This document shows positions 1 to 10,407 of a stretch of 64,000 nucleotides of DNA, piece after piece. The notes beneath the pieces are model-generated. The model was not told where the DNA came from. It worked only from the letters and a program-made list of their open reading frames with translations, and made no database searches. The translations under genes were made by a program, and so were the position numbers. How positions within the stretch are numbered: position 1 is the stretch's first letter; every line of letters begins with the position of its first letter. Origin of the DNA: Stappia sp. TSB10P1A (GTDB lineage Bacteria > Pseudomonadota > Alphaproteobacteria > Rhizobiales > Stappiaceae); contig NZ_FYAU01000035.1 in assembly GCF_900185725.1 (NCBI RefSeq), positions 124,001 to 188,000 on the forward strand, given 5' to 3'.

Positions 1-131
1 ATTTCTCCGTCTCCGAGCGCGCCGCCTCCGAGGGCCGCAACCCGCGCACCGGCGAGACGATCCAGATCCCGGCGTCGAAGACCCCGAAGTTCAAGGCCGG
101 CAAGGGCCTCAAGGACGCCGTCAACGCCTGA
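1..131 (+). CDS. hupB: HU-family DNA-binding protein, C-terminal part
   Basis: The reading frame opens before the window (first full codon at base 3) and ends in TGA at 129-131. The visible residues include [16 protein letters not shown] and a tail ending KDAVNA, the signature of the HU DNA-bending arm and C-terminus. HU dimers bind and bend DNA in the nucleoid. A strong terminator follows at once, so this is the last gene of its transcript. In Rhizobiales hupB is often followed by tRNA-Val, which fits the tRNA found 1.2 kb downstream. The identification is firm; the paralogue letter is assumed. Confidence 0.93.
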   Translation, partial: FSVSERAASEGRNPRTGETIQIPASKTPKFKAGKGLKDAVNA

Positions 132-160
132 TTGGCGCGGCCGTTCGAACCCTTCCGCTG

Positions 161-194
161 ACGGCCCCCGCGGGATGCCCGCCGGGGCCGTTTT
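161..194 (+). terminator. Rho-independent terminator after hupB
   Basis: A stem with arms ACGGCCCC...GCGGG and CCCGC...GGGGCCGT around an ATG loop is followed by TTTT. It starts 29 bases after the hupB stop. Confidence 0.85.
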
Positions 195-295
195 GCGTTT
201 GATCGCCCGTGCTCTGCCTTGCGCGACCCACGCGGATCGCTTGCGGCGCTGCGGGCTGTCTTTTACGCTCCGCGCACAGGATCGGAGGAAAGCAG

Positions 296-1192
296 ATGTC
301 TGCACAGGTGGAGAGGGCGCCCGAAGGGCGCGGTGCCGAAGGCTGGGCCGAGGCCTTTCGGGAGGATTGTGCCCATGTGGCGCGGCTGCTCGGGGCGCCT
401 GGCCGCGCGCGGCTTGCAGGGCTGCGCTGGTTCGGCCGGCCGGTGCTGGAGGTCGCCTCCTCGCGGGCTCTGCAGGAGGAATTGATCGCCTCGAGCGGCG
501 TCCACCAGGATGCGCATGGCTTCGGGCGGATCGGCTGGAAGCCGGCGCCGGAACTGCGCGCCGGTGAGGTGACGCCGAGCGTCTGGCACTTGCCCGACCT
601 GCCGACGCGGCCCTGGTTCGAGCCGGATGCGATCGACCGCCGGCTGGAGGCCGCGCATGCCGAGATCCTCGCCGATTTCACCGGCATTCGCGAGACCATG
701 CAGCCGCATCCCGACAGCGGCGAGATCGTCAGCCGTGGCGCCTGGCCGGCGATCATCGTCATTGGCGCGGGCGGCGAGGCACCCGGCCTGCGGGCGCGGC
801 TGCCGCATCTGATGCCGCTCATCGATGCGCTGCCGGTCTGCGGCAATTTCGGCTTCGTGTTCTTCGCCGGAACCGTGGCGGGCACGTCGATCGACGCCCA
901 TTCCGGCTCGACCAATCTGCGGCTGCGGCGGCATCTGGCGCTCGCCGTGGCCGAGGACACCGATGCGGCGATGACCGTCGACGGGGTGTCGCGCCCCTGG
1001 ATCGCCGGGCGCTGCATGGCCTTCGACGACGCCTATGCCCATTCGGTGGAGCATCGCAGCGGCGGCGACCGGGTCATTCTGTCGGTCGACACCTGGCACC
1101 CGGCGCTTGACGAGGAGGAGGTCGCGGTCCTGTCCGATCCGGTCTTCCCGCGCTTCGGCAAGATCACCCGCTCGCTCGACGCGCCGGACTGA
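296..1192 (+). CDS. Aspartyl/asparaginyl beta-hydroxylase-like dioxygenase (LpxO/AspH family)
   Basis: This encodes a protein of 298 residues. The second half carries the family's Fe(II) and 2-oxoglutarate binding pattern: DAHSG followed by NLRLRRHLAL, then FDDAYAHSVEH, a spaced arginine in DRVILSVD, and the closing WHP. These fit the H-x-D/x-H ligand set and the oxoglutarate-binding arginine. Family members hydroxylate Asp/Asn side chains or the lipid A secondary acyl chain (LpxO). Neither substrate can be assigned here, and no membrane anchor is visible. The ATG at 296 is preceded by GGAGGAAAG; a longer frame from 209 has no such support. It stands alone between the hupB terminator and a tRNA. 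Confidence 0.8.
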   Translation: MSAQVERAPEGRGAEGWAEAFREDCAHVARLLGAPGRARLAGLRWFGRPVLEVASSRALQEELIASSGVHQDAHGFGRIGWKPAPELRAGEVTPSVWHLPDLPTRPWFEPDAIDRRLEAAHAEILADFTGIRETMQPHPDSGEIVSRGAWPAIIVIGAGGEAPGLRARLPHLMPLIDALPVCGNFGFVFFAGTVAGTSIDAHSGSTNLRLRRHLALAVAEDTDAAMTVDGVSRPWIAGRCMAFDDAYAHSVEHRSGGDRVILSVDTWHPALDEEEVAVLSDPVFPRFGKITRSLDAPD

Positions 1193-1365
1193 TCCCGCAC
1201 GGCTGCGAACGGGCCTTGCCTGTCAGGCCGGGACAAGGCGAATTCAAGCGGATCTGACCGGTTGAATTCGCCTGCGGCTCGGCTTACAAGGCACGAGCCT
1301 TGCGGCGGGCCGCAGGGCCATCCCCAGGCGGCATGGCCCCGGATATTCCGGGCGGTCGCGGGAAG

Positions 1366-1441
1366 GGGCGGTTAGCTCAGTTGGTAGAGCGCCTCGTTTA
1401 CACCGAGGATGTCGGGAGTTCGAGTCTCTCACCGCCCACCA
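1366..1441 (+). tRNA. tRNA-Val (anticodon TAC)
   Basis: A complete cloverleaf: acceptor GGGCGGT pairs with ACCGCCC, anticodon stem CCTCG/CGAGG encloses TTTACAC, and the T-loop is TTCGAGT. The 3' CCA is encoded. Confidence 0.97.
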
Positions 1442-1496
1442 TTTTCGCCGCCGGCATCTGTCGTGGCGCCGTGGGCCCGGCCAAGAGGCCGGGGCC

Positions 1497-2492
1497 TCAC
1501 GCCTTGATCTGCGCGATCATCCGCTCCAGCCGCTCCATCGCACGCACGCCGGCCTCGATGCCGGGGGCATGGGTCGCTTCGCCGCGCAGCGCCCGCGCCG
1601 TGTCGGCCAGCAGGGCGGCATAGCCCTTGTGGTCCTCGTTGGCGGCGGCGGTGAAGTTGGGCGTCCACGACAGCGTGTCGCAGGCCGGGTCTAAGGTCGC
1701 GGCCGGATCGTCCGCCTTGAACGGCGGGTCGCGGTAGAGCCGCACATGGATGATGTTGTCGATTTCGAGCCGCGCATGGTCCCCCATGATGCGGAGTTCC
1801 TCCATCGGCGTGCCGCGCGACTGCACCGTGCCCATCACCACATTGCCGATCACCCCGCCCCTTGTGGTGAAGTTGACATGCAGCAGCAGCTTGCCCGGCG
1901 CGGGGCAGACCGAGCGCACCAGCATGTCGCCGAAGTCCTCGCCGACGAACCAGGGGATGAGGTCCATGTAGTGGACGCAGTGATGCAGGAAGAAGCCGGT
2001 ATAGTCCGGCTCGCCGACGAAATAGGTCGGTGCGGTCATGTAGCTGCCGGTGATGCCGAGCACCGTGCCGAAGCTGCCCCCGTCCAGAACGTTGCGAGCG
2101 ATCCTGTTGCCGGTCGAATAGCGCTTCATGAAGCCGACGATGACGGGCTTGCCGGCCTTCTGCGAGGCCGCCGCCACTTCGCGGGCGCCGGCCGCATCGG
2201 CGGCCGGCGGCTTTTCCATGAAGACCGGCAGGCCCTTATCGAGCGCCGCGAGGGCGGCGAGGCGGTGCAGCTCCGGCCCGACCGCCATGCCGATGGCGTC
2301 CAATCCCGGCTGGGCGATCAGATCGCGGTAGTCCTGATGCAGGGAGGTGACGCCGTAATTCGCCGCCGCCTCGCCAAGAGCGGCCGTGTCGCGGTCGCAC
2401 AGGGCGGCGATGCGAAAGCCGTTGCGGCCGAGCTGCGGCAGCAGCATCTGCCGTGCGTGGCGGCCGCAGCCGATCCAGCCGATGTTGATCAT
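1497..2492 (-). CDS. Gfo/Idh/MocA-family NAD(P)-dependent oxidoreductase
   Basis: 331 residues. The N-terminus [15 protein letters not shown] is the Rossmann glycine-rich turn that binds NAD(P), and EKPPA is the family's conserved Lys-Pro motif. The second half ([12 protein letters not shown]) supplies the histidine expected in the substrate-binding sheet domain. Family members oxidise or reduce sugars, inositols or their derivatives. It is the last gene of the sugar cluster, and its ATG overlaps the stop of the upstream isomerase gene (ATGA). It probably carries out a redox step on the imported carbohydrate; which sugar cannot be read from the sequence. Confidence 0.85.
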   Translation of the reverse strand: MINIGWIGCGRHARQMLLPQLGRNGFRIAALCDRDTAALGEAAANYGVTSLHQDYRDLIAQPGLDAIGMAVGPELHRLAALAALDKGLPVFMEKPPAADAAGAREVAAASQKAGKPVIVGFMKRYSTGNRIARNVLDGGSFGTVLGITGSYMTAPTYFVGEPDYTGFFLHHCVHYMDLIPWFVGEDFGDMLVRSVCPAPGKLLLHVNFTTRGGVIGNVVMGTVQSRGTPMEELRIMGDHARLEIDNIIHVRLYRDPPFKADDPAATLDPACDTLSWTPNFTAAANEDHKGYAALLADTARALRGEATHAPGIEAGVRAMERLERMIAQIKA

Positions 2493-3376
2493 TGGTCGAC
2501 CTCCGCCAGCGCCAGCGCGTTGCGGATGACGCCGAGGCCCGCCATCAGCTTGTCGCTCTCGTCCTCGCGCGGCGCGCGCCAATGGGCGATGGGCAGTGCC
2601 ACCCGGTCGTCGGCCCGGCGGAAGGGCTCCAGCGAGATCGGCCCCTTGTAGCCGACCTGATGCAGCGCCCGCATCACCGCCGGCCAGTCGATATGACCGG
2701 TGCCGGGATGGCCGCGATGGTTCTCGTTGGCCTGGAAATGGACGATGCGGCTGCCGGCGGCGCGGATCGCGTCGGGGATCGAGCGGTCCTCCATGTTCAT
2801 GTGGAACGTGTCGAGCATCAGGCCGAGGCCGGCATCGCCGACCGCGTCGACAACTTCGATCGCCTGCCGGGTGGTGGAGATCACGTCGGTCTCGAAGCGG
2901 TTCAGCGCTTCCAGCGCCAGTACCTTGCCGGCGGAGCGGGCAACGGCGGCGGCTTGCTTCAGCCCCTTGATGGTGCGTTCGGCGCGCGCCGCGATGTCGG
3001 CATCGCTGCGCGGCACCGGCGGGCGTCCGGCAAAGACCATCGGCTCGCCATAGAGCGGGCCGCCGATCATCCGGGCGCCGAGCCCGTCCGCCACCTCGAC
3101 GCAGCGCTTGAGGTAGTCGAGCCCGCCCTGGCGGTTGGCGGGATCGTTCGAGGCGATGGAGCGGGTCGGCGAGACGCGCGCAGCGAGCACCAGGAAGAGG
3201 CCGGCGTCCTCGGCGGCGCGGCGCGTCTCGGCAAGGTCGAGCCCGTCCTCGGGCTCGGGCACCAGCAGTTCGACGAAGTCGAAGCCGAGCTTCGCCGCCC
3301 TTGCGAAGTGATGCAGGTCGGCGCCGGTGAAGGGGCGGGCGAACTGCATGGAGATGATGCCGATCGGGTTCTTCAA
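2489..3376 (-). CDS. Sugar phosphate isomerase/epimerase (xylose-isomerase-like TIM barrel)
   Basis: 295 residues if it starts at the TTG at 3376 ([15 protein letters not shown]). AAAGGA lies about ten bases upstream; the first in-frame ATG is ten codons further in. The AP-endonuclease-2 type barrel is recognisable from a metal-ligand series: [11 protein letters not shown], a mid Glu in [19 protein letters not shown], and HIDW near the C-terminus followed by SLEPF. Relatives interconvert keto-sugars such as inosose, tagatose or hydroxypyruvate isomers. It lies between the permease genes and the oxidoreductase with tight spacing, so it probably acts on the imported sugar. Confidence 0.82.
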   Translation of the reverse strand: MKNPIGIISMQFARPFTGADLHHFARAAKLGFDFVELLVPEPEDGLDLAETRRAAEDAGLFLVLAARVSPTRSIASNDPANRQGGLDYLKRCVEVADGLGARMIGGPLYGEPMVFAGRPPVPRSDADIAARAERTIKGLKQAAAVARSAGKVLALEALNRFETDVISTTRQAIEVVDAVGDAGLGLMLDTFHMNMEDRSIPDAIRAAGSRIVHFQANENHRGHPGTGHIDWPAVMRALHQVGYKGPISLEPFRRADDRVALPIAHWRAPREDESDKLMAGLGVIRNALALAEVDQ

Positions 3377-3396
3377 GAGGAGGGTCCTTTCGAGGC

Positions 3397-4230
3397 TCAG
3401 CCCTTCACCGCGCCCTGGGTGAGGCCGGAGATGAGGCGTTTCTGGACGAGCAGGAAGAGAACGGTCGCGGGCATGGCGCCGATGATGCCGCCGGCGGTGA
3501 GCAGGCCCCACTGGACCTCGTATTCGCCGATCAGCGTCTGCACGGCGACGGTGATGGTGCGCACGTTGCGGCCGCCAAGCGTCAGCGCGTAGAGGTACTC
3601 GTTCCAGGCGGTGATGAAGATATAGATGCCGGTGGCGACGATGCCCGGCGCGCAGAGCGGCAGGATCACCCGGCGCAGGGCGCCGAGGCGGGTGCAGCCG
3701 TCGGTCATCGCCGCTTCGTCGAGGGAGCGGGGAATGCCGTTCATGTAGCTCACCATCATCCAGACCGAGAAGGGGATGGCGATGGTCGAGTTGGCGATGA
3801 TCAGCGCCGCATGGGTGTCGAGCAGGCCGAGCACGCGCATCAGCACGAAGAGCGGCAGGATCAGCAGCACCAGCGGAAACATGTTGATCAGCAGGAACTG
3901 CATCATCAACAGGCGCTTGGCCTTGAACTCGAAGCGCGAGAACGCGTAGGCGGCGGTGATCGACAGCGACAGGCCGACGACCACCGTGCCGCCCGCCACG
4001 ATCAGGCTGTCGAGCAGGTTGCGGCCGAAGCCGACGGTGCGGAACAGGCGGGCATAGTTTTCGAAGGTCGCGCCGAGGATCGACGGACCCTCCACGAAAA
4101 GCCTGGCCTCCGGCGTCACCGAGGTGAGGAACATCCAGGCATAAGGTCCGAGCGTGAAGGCGAGGATCGCCAGCATCGGCAGGTCGACGGTCAGGATCCG
4201 CCGCCACAGCGGGGTCTTGCGCAGTCTCAT
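3397..4230 (-). CDS. Carbohydrate ABC transporter permease (MalG type)
   Basis: 277 residues with about six hydrophobic segments. The cytoplasmic EAA loop is clear ([25 protein letters not shown]), where the ATPase docks. The family is the inner-membrane half of CUT1 sugar importers. Its ATG overlaps the stop of the MalF-type partner by 4 bp, and the isomerase gene follows after 20 bases. The usual length for MalG-type permeases is 275-300 residues, so it appears intact. Confidence 0.9.
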   Translation of the reverse strand: MRLRKTPLWRRILTVDLPMLAILAFTLGPYAWMFLTSVTPEARLFVEGPSILGATFENYARLFRTVGFGRNLLDSLIVAGGTVVVGLSLSITAAYAFSRFEFKAKRLLMMQFLLINMFPLVLLILPLFVLMRVLGLLDTHAALIIANSTIAIPFSVWMMVSYMNGIPRSLDEAAMTDGCTRLGALRRVILPLCAPGIVATGIYIFITAWNEYLYALTLGGRNVRTITVAVQTLIGEYEVQWGLLTAGGIIGAMPATVLFLLVQKRLISGLTQGAVKG

Positions 4231-5144
4231 CGGCTCACCGCCTTTCCGGTGCGGCGCAGGTAGATCAGCACGACCCCCATCAGCAGCAGGGTGAACAGGA
4301 CGGCCAGCGCCGACCCGTAGCCGAAGTCGAGATTGGTGCGCGCCTTGATGAAGGCGTAGAGCGGCAGCGTGTAGGTGCTGTAGCCCGGCCCGCCGCCGGT
4401 CATCACGAAGATGACGTCGAAGGAATTGGCGACCCAGATCATCCGCAGCAGCACCGCCGTCACCAGGACGCTGGAAATGCCGGGCAGCGTGATGTGCCAG
4501 AACTGGCGCCAGGCGCTGGCCCCGTCGATGGCCGCCGCCTCGTAATAGCTGCGCGGGATCGATTGCAGGCCGGCGAGGATCATCACCGCGAAGAACGGAA
4601 AGCCCTGCCAGGTCAACGTCAGGATGATGGCACCGAGCGCGGTGTCCGGCCGGGCGAGCCAGGGCATCGCCTGCTCGATCAGGCCGAGGCGCAGCAGGAA
4701 ATCATTCATCAATCCGTAATTGCTGTCGTAGATCCACACCCACATCAGGGCGATGACGACGGAGGGAAGCGCCCAGGGAATGATGATCAGCGCGCGGGCG
4801 AGCGGGCGCCAGGGGAAGTCCTGGTTGAGCAGCAGGGCGGTGGCAAGGCCGAGCAGCAACTGGGCGGGAACCGTGATGCCGATCCAGATCGCGGTGTGGC
4901 GCAGCGAGATCCAGAACACCTCGTCGGCCAGCGCCTTGCGGTAGTTGTCGAGGCCGAGGAACTCGAAGCGGTGCGGCCGGAACAGCACATAGTCGTGCAG
5001 GCTCATCCAGGCCGTCTGCAGCATGGGAAAGAAGACGATGGCGAGCGTCACCAGCACCGCCGGGGATAGCATGGCATAGGGAAGCACGCGCCGGCCGAGC
5101 GGCCGTCCGGTCGGCCCGGCATCGGGAACGGTTGTATCGGTCAT
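4227..5144 (-). CDS. Carbohydrate ABC transporter permease (MalF type)
   Basis: 305 residues with six predicted membrane spans. The EAA motif is [21 protein letters not shown], and the MalF-like late segment [22 protein letters not shown] is present. It pairs with the downstream MalG-type subunit to form the translocation pore. The start ATG at 5144 gives [10 protein letters not shown]. The 142-base gap from the binding-protein gene holds a stable hairpin that may lower permease expression relative to the binding protein. Confidence 0.9.
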   Translation of the reverse strand: MTDTTVPDAGPTGRPLGRRVLPYAMLSPAVLVTLAIVFFPMLQTAWMSLHDYVLFRPHRFEFLGLDNYRKALADEVFWISLRHTAIWIGITVPAQLLLGLATALLLNQDFPWRPLARALIIIPWALPSVVIALMWVWIYDSNYGLMNDFLLRLGLIEQAMPWLARPDTALGAIILTLTWQGFPFFAVMILAGLQSIPRSYYEAAAIDGASAWRQFWHITLPGISSVLVTAVLLRMIWVANSFDVIFVMTGGGPGYSTYTLPLYAFIKARTNLDFGYGSALAVLFTLLLMGVVLIYLRRTGKAVSR

Positions 5145-5172
5145 GGTCTGTCTGGCCGTCGGCTGGATCAGC

Positions 5173-5202
5173 GGACGGTCGGGCGAAAACGCCCGGCCGT
5201 CC
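5173..5202 (-). promoter_or_regulatory. Intercistronic stem-loop between binding protein and permease genes
   Basis: The arms GGACGGTCGGGCG and CGCCCGGCCGTCC enclose AAAA, with one G-T wobble in 13 pairs. No U-tract follows in the direction of transcription. Such stem-loops commonly stabilise binding-protein mRNA or reduce read-through; that role is inferred. Confidence 0.6.
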
Positions 5203-5286
5203 CGTGGCTGATCGATTCCAGGGTGCGGGAGACCCGGGAAGGCTGCGCGCGGCAGGCCTCCCCGGCGGCGATGGGGCCGGTTCCGG

Positions 5287-6504
5287 CTAGTTTGCGTAGA
5301 GTTCGGCGATCTTTTCGTTCATCTCTTTCGCCGAGATCTCGCCGGTCAGGGCGCGCTGCATGTTGACCGGCCAGACGGTGTTCACGAAGTCCGAGGTCTG
5401 CGAGACATTCGGCAGCAGGTGAGCGTGAGGAAGCGAGTCCACCGTCGCCTTGACGAAGCGGCGCGGGTGCAAAGACCAGCGTTCCGCATCCGAGCGGACC
5501 ACCGGAAGCTGGCCCGTCGCCTCGTTGAACCGGGCATTGTTGACCGGCGAGGACAGGAACGAGATCCACTTCCAGGCCGCCTCCTTGTCGGAGGCCGACG
5601 ACAGGATGGCGGTGCTCTCGTCGCCGAAGGCGGTCCAGCGGCCGCCGCCGCATTCGGGCACCGGCGCGGCCGACACCTTGTCGCCAAGCACCTCGACAAG
5701 GCCGTTGGCCGAGCCGATGTGATGGATGGTCATCGCCGTCTTGCCGGCCTTGAAGGCGCCGAGGATTTCCTGGAAGCCGTCATTGGGCGCGGAGGGCGGG
5801 AAGATGCCGTCCTCGCGGAACAGGTCGACCACGTATTGGCTGCCGGCAATCCCCGCCTCCGAGGTCAGCCCCTGCTGGAGGTCGACCCCCTCGCGGCCGA
5901 GCACGAAGCTCGCCCAGTGGTCATGGCCGCCCTTGCCGCCGCGAAATCCGAAGCCGTAGACATCGGGCCGGCCGTCGCCGTCGGTGTCGCGGGTCAGGGC
6001 CTTGGCAACGCTGCGGAATTCGTCGCAGGTGGCGGGCACCTGGAGGCCGAGCTCGTCCAGCATGTCCTGGCGATAGTAGAGATAGAGCACGACATACTGG
6101 ACCGGCAGGTAATAGGTGTTGCCGTCGGCGGCACGGGTCAGGTCGAGAAGATTGTCCTCAAGGCGATCCTTGCCGTCCCAGGCGTCGATCTGCGCGCCGA
6201 TCGGCTCCAGCGCGCCCATTTCGACGAGGCGCGGCTGCGCGAACATCTTGACCATCGCCGCGTCGGGCGCGTTGCCGCCGACGATCGCGGTGTAGAGATT
6301 GTCGTAATAGCTGTTCCAGGGAATGTTCTCGGCCTGGACCTTGATGCCCGGATTCTGGGCCTCGAACTCGGCGACAAGGGCGTCCATCGGGTTGTCGGCA
6401 TTGTCGAAATGATACCAGAAGCGGACAGTGCTGTCGGCATGGGCAAGGCTGGCCATCAGCGTCAGCGCGCTGGCGGCGACAGCGAGTTTCCTCAGTATTT
6501 TCAT
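5287..6504 (-). CDS. Sugar ABC transporter periplasmic binding protein (family 1)
   Basis: 405 residues. Residues 1-22 form a Sec signal peptide (MKILRKLAVAASALTLMASL, then AHA before DSTVRFWYHF). The mature start resembles the glycerol-3-phosphate/maltose binding-protein family: a W-Y-H segment, FEAQNPGIKVQ, and FKAGKTAMTIHHIG. It captures the sugar in the periplasm for the MalF/MalG-type pore. An Asp-rich stretch DTDGDGRPD near the middle may bind a metal ion. The ATG is preceded by GGAGG. It is the first transport gene after the esterase gene in this operon. Confidence 0.9.
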   Translation of the reverse strand: MKILRKLAVAASALTLMASLAHADSTVRFWYHFDNADNPMDALVAEFEAQNPGIKVQAENIPWNSYYDNLYTAIVGGNAPDAAMVKMFAQPRLVEMGALEPIGAQIDAWDGKDRLEDNLLDLTRAADGNTYYLPVQYVVLYLYYRQDMLDELGLQVPATCDEFRSVAKALTRDTDGDGRPDVYGFGFRGGKGGHDHWASFVLGREGVDLQQGLTSEAGIAGSQYVVDLFREDGIFPPSAPNDGFQEILGAFKAGKTAMTIHHIGSANGLVEVLGDKVSAAPVPECGGGRWTAFGDESTAILSSASDKEAAWKWISFLSSPVNNARFNEATGQLPVVRSDAERWSLHPRRFVKATVDSLPHAHLLPNVSQTSDFVNTVWPVNMQRALTGEISAKEMNEKIAELYAN

Positions 6505-6538
6505 CTTGTTGGTTCCTCCCTGGATGATGGGCCGCTCC

Positions 6539-7453
6539 TCAGGCGGCCCGTTTTCTGAAGACGGTGCCGGCCTGTTCGAAGGCGCCGCGCGCCTCCGGCA
6601 GGGCCGAGCCCATCTGCATGAAACCATGGACGACGCCCTCGATGAGATCGAAAGGGTCGTCGCGGCCGAGCGCCCGCAGGCGCGCGACCAGCAGTTCGGT
6701 GTCGCTGCACAGGGGGTCGATCCCGGCGGCGTTGAGATAGAGCGGCGGCAGGGCGGCGAGCGCCGCATCGCTGGCCGCCAGCGGCGACACCGTCGGCCGG
6801 CCGCGCAGATCGCGCGCCGCATACCAGTTCCAGTAGCGCTGCATCTTCGCCCGGGTGAGACCCGGCCCGTCCGCGTAGGCCTCGTAGGAGGGCGTGGCGA
6901 AGTCGGCGCCATAGACGCCATAGAACAGCAGCGCCTGGGCCGGCAGCGCGCTGCCGTCCTCGACCAGCCGCAGCATGGCGGCGAGCGCCAGATTGGCGCC
7001 GGCGCTGTCGCCGGCGATCGACCAGCGAAAACCGGGATCGCGCGCGGTCCAGGCCGCCAGCACATCCTCAAGTCCTTGAGGGTAGGGGTGTTCTGGGGCC
7101 AGGCGATACTCGATCGTCAGCACGCGGGCGCCGGTCGCATCGGCAAGGCGCCGGGCGGCGGCCTCGTGGGTCGCGGCGGAACAGAAGGCCCAGCCGCCGC
7201 CATGGACATGCAGGATCGCGTCGCGCCCCGTGTCGCCCTTCGGCACGACGAGGCGGGCGGGCAGGCCGGCCTGCATCAGGTTGCGGCTTTCGGCGACCGG
7301 CGGCAGGTCGTCGTTCCAGCGGATGTTGGTGAGCGCGGCGAGCGAGCGCCCGGCCTGCGGCTCCAGCGTGGTCGGGTCGGCAAGACCCTGATCTTCCCGC
7401 GCGAGGCGGTCGAGCAGGGCACGCATCGCCGGGCTGGGCTGGCGGGCGGTCAT
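6539..7453 (-). CDS. Alpha/beta hydrolase, hormone-sensitive-lipase family esterase
   Basis: 304 residues. HVHGGGWAF is the HSL-family oxyanion-hole motif, GDSAGANLAL holds the nucleophile serine, and the acid and base are likely in the IDPLCSD and VVHGFMQ segments. There is no signal peptide, so it acts in the cytoplasm. Its ATG overlaps the stop of the GntR gene (ATGA) and the binding-protein gene lies upstream of it in sequence but downstream in transcription, 34 bases away. A likely job is deacylating an imported esterified sugar or lactone, but the substrate is unknown. Confidence 0.87.
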   Translation of the reverse strand: MTARQPSPAMRALLDRLAREDQGLADPTTLEPQAGRSLAALTNIRWNDDLPPVAESRNLMQAGLPARLVVPKGDTGRDAILHVHGGGWAFCSAATHEAAARRLADATGARVLTIEYRLAPEHPYPQGLEDVLAAWTARDPGFRWSIAGDSAGANLALAAMLRLVEDGSALPAQALLFYGVYGADFATPSYEAYADGPGLTRAKMQRYWNWYAARDLRGRPTVSPLAASDAALAALPPLYLNAAGIDPLCSDTELLVARLRALGRDDPFDLIEGVVHGFMQMGSALPEARGAFEQAGTVFRKRAA

Positions 7454-8148
7454 GCGCAGGGTCTCCCGGTGAGGTCCGGGCCGAAGTCGACGATGGTCGA
7501 GATGTGGTGCGCAAGCACCGCGCGCAGATGGTCGATATTGCCGGCGCGCAAGGCCTCGACGATGGGGACATGCCGTTCGGCTGTCTCTTCAAGCGCCCGG
7601 TTCGGCTGCGAATTCATGATCTTGTAGCGGTGATTGTGGATCAGGCAGCGGGTCAGGATCGGCACCACCAGCGGCAGGTCGGCTGCGGCGAAGAGGGCGG
7701 TGTGAAACGCCCGGTCATGAACCGAAAGGCGGTATTCGTCGCCGTCGCGGGCGGCGTTGCGCATGGCGTCGAGTTCGTCGCGAAGCTGGCCGACAAGGCC
7801 GCGCCCGGCATTGGCGAGCACCCGTTCGAGATAGCCGCATTCGACCTCGCGGCGGATGTTGATGAGGGCGCGGGCGTCCTCCGTGCGGCAGGGGGCGACC
7901 AGCGTGCCGCGATGCGGCAGGCGCTTGACCAGGCCCTCCTCGGAGAGCTGCATCAGGGCTTCGCGCACGGTGCTCTGGCTGCAGTGGAAGCGCTGGGCCA
8001 GTTCCATCTCGGTCAGGGCGGAGTCCGGCGGCAGGTCGCCGAGCACGATTTCCCGCTGCAGCGCCACGAAGACGGCATGGCTGCGCCGGCTCGACTGGCG
8101 GGGGACAAGATCCATCACGGACGCGGTCGAGAAACTCTCAACGGCCAT
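7450..8148 (-). CDS. GntR-family transcriptional regulator (FCD type)
   Basis: 232 residues. The N-terminal winged helix is clear (ALTEMELAQRFHCSQSTVREAL then LVKRLPHRGTLVA). The C-terminal all-helical FCD domain has the expected histidines (HDRAFHTALF and late AERHVPIVEAL, HHISTIVDF) for a metal-bound ligand pocket. It is the first gene of the leftward sugar operon and diverges from the ATPase gene across two palindromes. It is presumably the local repressor that responds to a sugar acid or a related metabolite. The ATG at 8148 has AGGAAGGAG upstream; a longer frame is not supported. Confidence 0.88.
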   Translation of the reverse strand: MAVESFSTASVMDLVPRQSSRRSHAVFVALQREIVLGDLPPDSALTEMELAQRFHCSQSTVREALMQLSEEGLVKRLPHRGTLVAPCRTEDARALINIRREVECGYLERVLANAGRGLVGQLRDELDAMRNAARDGDEYRLSVHDRAFHTALFAAADLPLVVPILTRCLIHNHRYKIMNSQPNRALEETAERHVPIVEALRAGNIDHLRAVLAHHISTIVDFGPDLTGRPCA

Positions 8149-8312
8149 CGAACATCGGCTCCTTCCTGCGGCCGGACCCGCGCCGGCCCAGCTTTTCCGC
8201 GCTTTTTTGCCCCGCTGCCGCCGTCCGCCGGCCCGAGATTGCCAGGGTGGCCGGAACGTCGGTGGCGGGACCCGGCGGGGATATCCGCTCTCCCGACCGG
8301 GCTTGCGCTTCA

Positions 8313-8347
8313 TTATCGATATCGATAACATCCAAATTATCGATAAT
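8313..8347. promoter_or_regulatory. Twin palindromic operator, probably for the GntR regulator
   Basis: TTATCGATATCGATAA (8313-8328) and ATTATCGATAAT (8336-8347) are both perfect palindromes sharing the core TATCGATA. They lie 39 bases before the ATPase start and about 165 bases before the GntR start. AT-rich symmetric sites between divergent genes fit GntR dimers. The binding assignment is inferred. Confidence 0.7.
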
Positions 8348-8386
8348 GCAAGCCCCGGAACGAGGGCGGCGAACAGGGAGAGCGCC

Positions 8387-9463
<1,077 letters not shown>

Positions 9464-9505
9464 TGTTTTGTGTTTTAAATCAATTAGTTATGTGTTGATC
9501 TGAAA

Positions 9506-9551
9506 TTGAGACGGATTTTGCGAAATTCCGTCTCAAAATCGCGTTTTTTTG
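9506..9551 (+). terminator. Rho-independent terminator after the ATPase gene
   Basis: TTGAGACGGA (9506-9515) pairs with TCCGTCTCAA (9527-9536). A run of seven T follows at about 9545-9551. The surrounding 100 bases are notably AT-rich. Confidence 0.75.
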
Positions 9552-9727
9552 ATTTTTGCGTCTCAAGCCGCGTCAACCCCGGATACGGCCGGCGGGCCGT
9601 CCCCGCGCCGCGCTCCGGCGTGTCCGGCGCGGGGATAACCTTGGTGAGGGTGAGGCGGCGGCCTCGCGCTGCCTCCCCGGGGATTTCTTCCGCGTAGCTG
9701 CTTCGCTCTTTGTCCCTCCCGTCGCGC

Positions 9728-10353
9728 CAACCTCTCTTTGCGTCATTCCGGCCAAGGTGCAGCCGCGAGCCGGAACCGGGGAGGCACGGTGCGTGTGGCG
9801 TCGTTCGGGGAGCGCGGCCGAGAGGCCCTCGGCTCGCCGGTCCCGGCTCGGCGCTGCGCGCCGTCCGGGAGGACGAACTGAGAGCGTGGTGCGTGCCGGG
9901 CGACGGGTGCGCGAGAGCGGGCGCCGTCCGGGAAGACGCCGGGAGGGGCGGCGTGCCCTCGCCGCCGCTCTGGCAGCCAATGGGCACCGGGTCGCGCTGC
10001 GCTTGCCCGGTGTGACGGCCGGGGGGGCGGTCGGCATCTCCGCCGTTCCCTCCTTTGCCCCAACCTCTCTTGGCGTCATTCCGGCCAAGGCGCAGCCGCG
10101 AGCCGGAACCGGAGAGGCACGGTGCGTGTGGCGTCGTTCGGGGAGCGCGGCCGCGAGGCCCTCGGCTCGCCGGTCCCGGCTCGGCGCTGCGCGCCGTCCG
10201 GGAGGACGAACTGAGAGCGTGGTGCGTGCCGGGCGACGGGTGCGCGAGAGCGGGCGCCGTCCGGGAGGACGCGGGAGGGGCGGCGTGCCCTCGCCGCCGC
10301 TCTGGCAGCCAATGGGCACCGGGTCGCGCTGCGCTTGCCCGGTGTGACGGCCG
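9728..10353. repeat. Direct duplication of a 294-bp GC-rich repeat
   Basis: Bases 9728-10021 recur almost exactly at 10061-10353, separated by 39 bases. Both copies start CAACCTCTCTT, contain CTCGGCTCGCCGGTCCCGG, and end at CGGTGTGACGGCCG. Each is full of short inverted repeats (for example GGTCCCGG and CCGTCCGGGAGGAC). No convincing gene is present between 9552 and 10407: long open frames exist on several strands but are low-complexity Arg/Ala/Gly translations of the repeat. Related units recur at 61961-63369. Confidence 0.85.
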
Positions 10354-10407
10354 AAGGTGGGGCCGCCGTTCCTCCCGCCGCGCGGGCCGCCCGTCGCGCC
10401 TGCCGCC

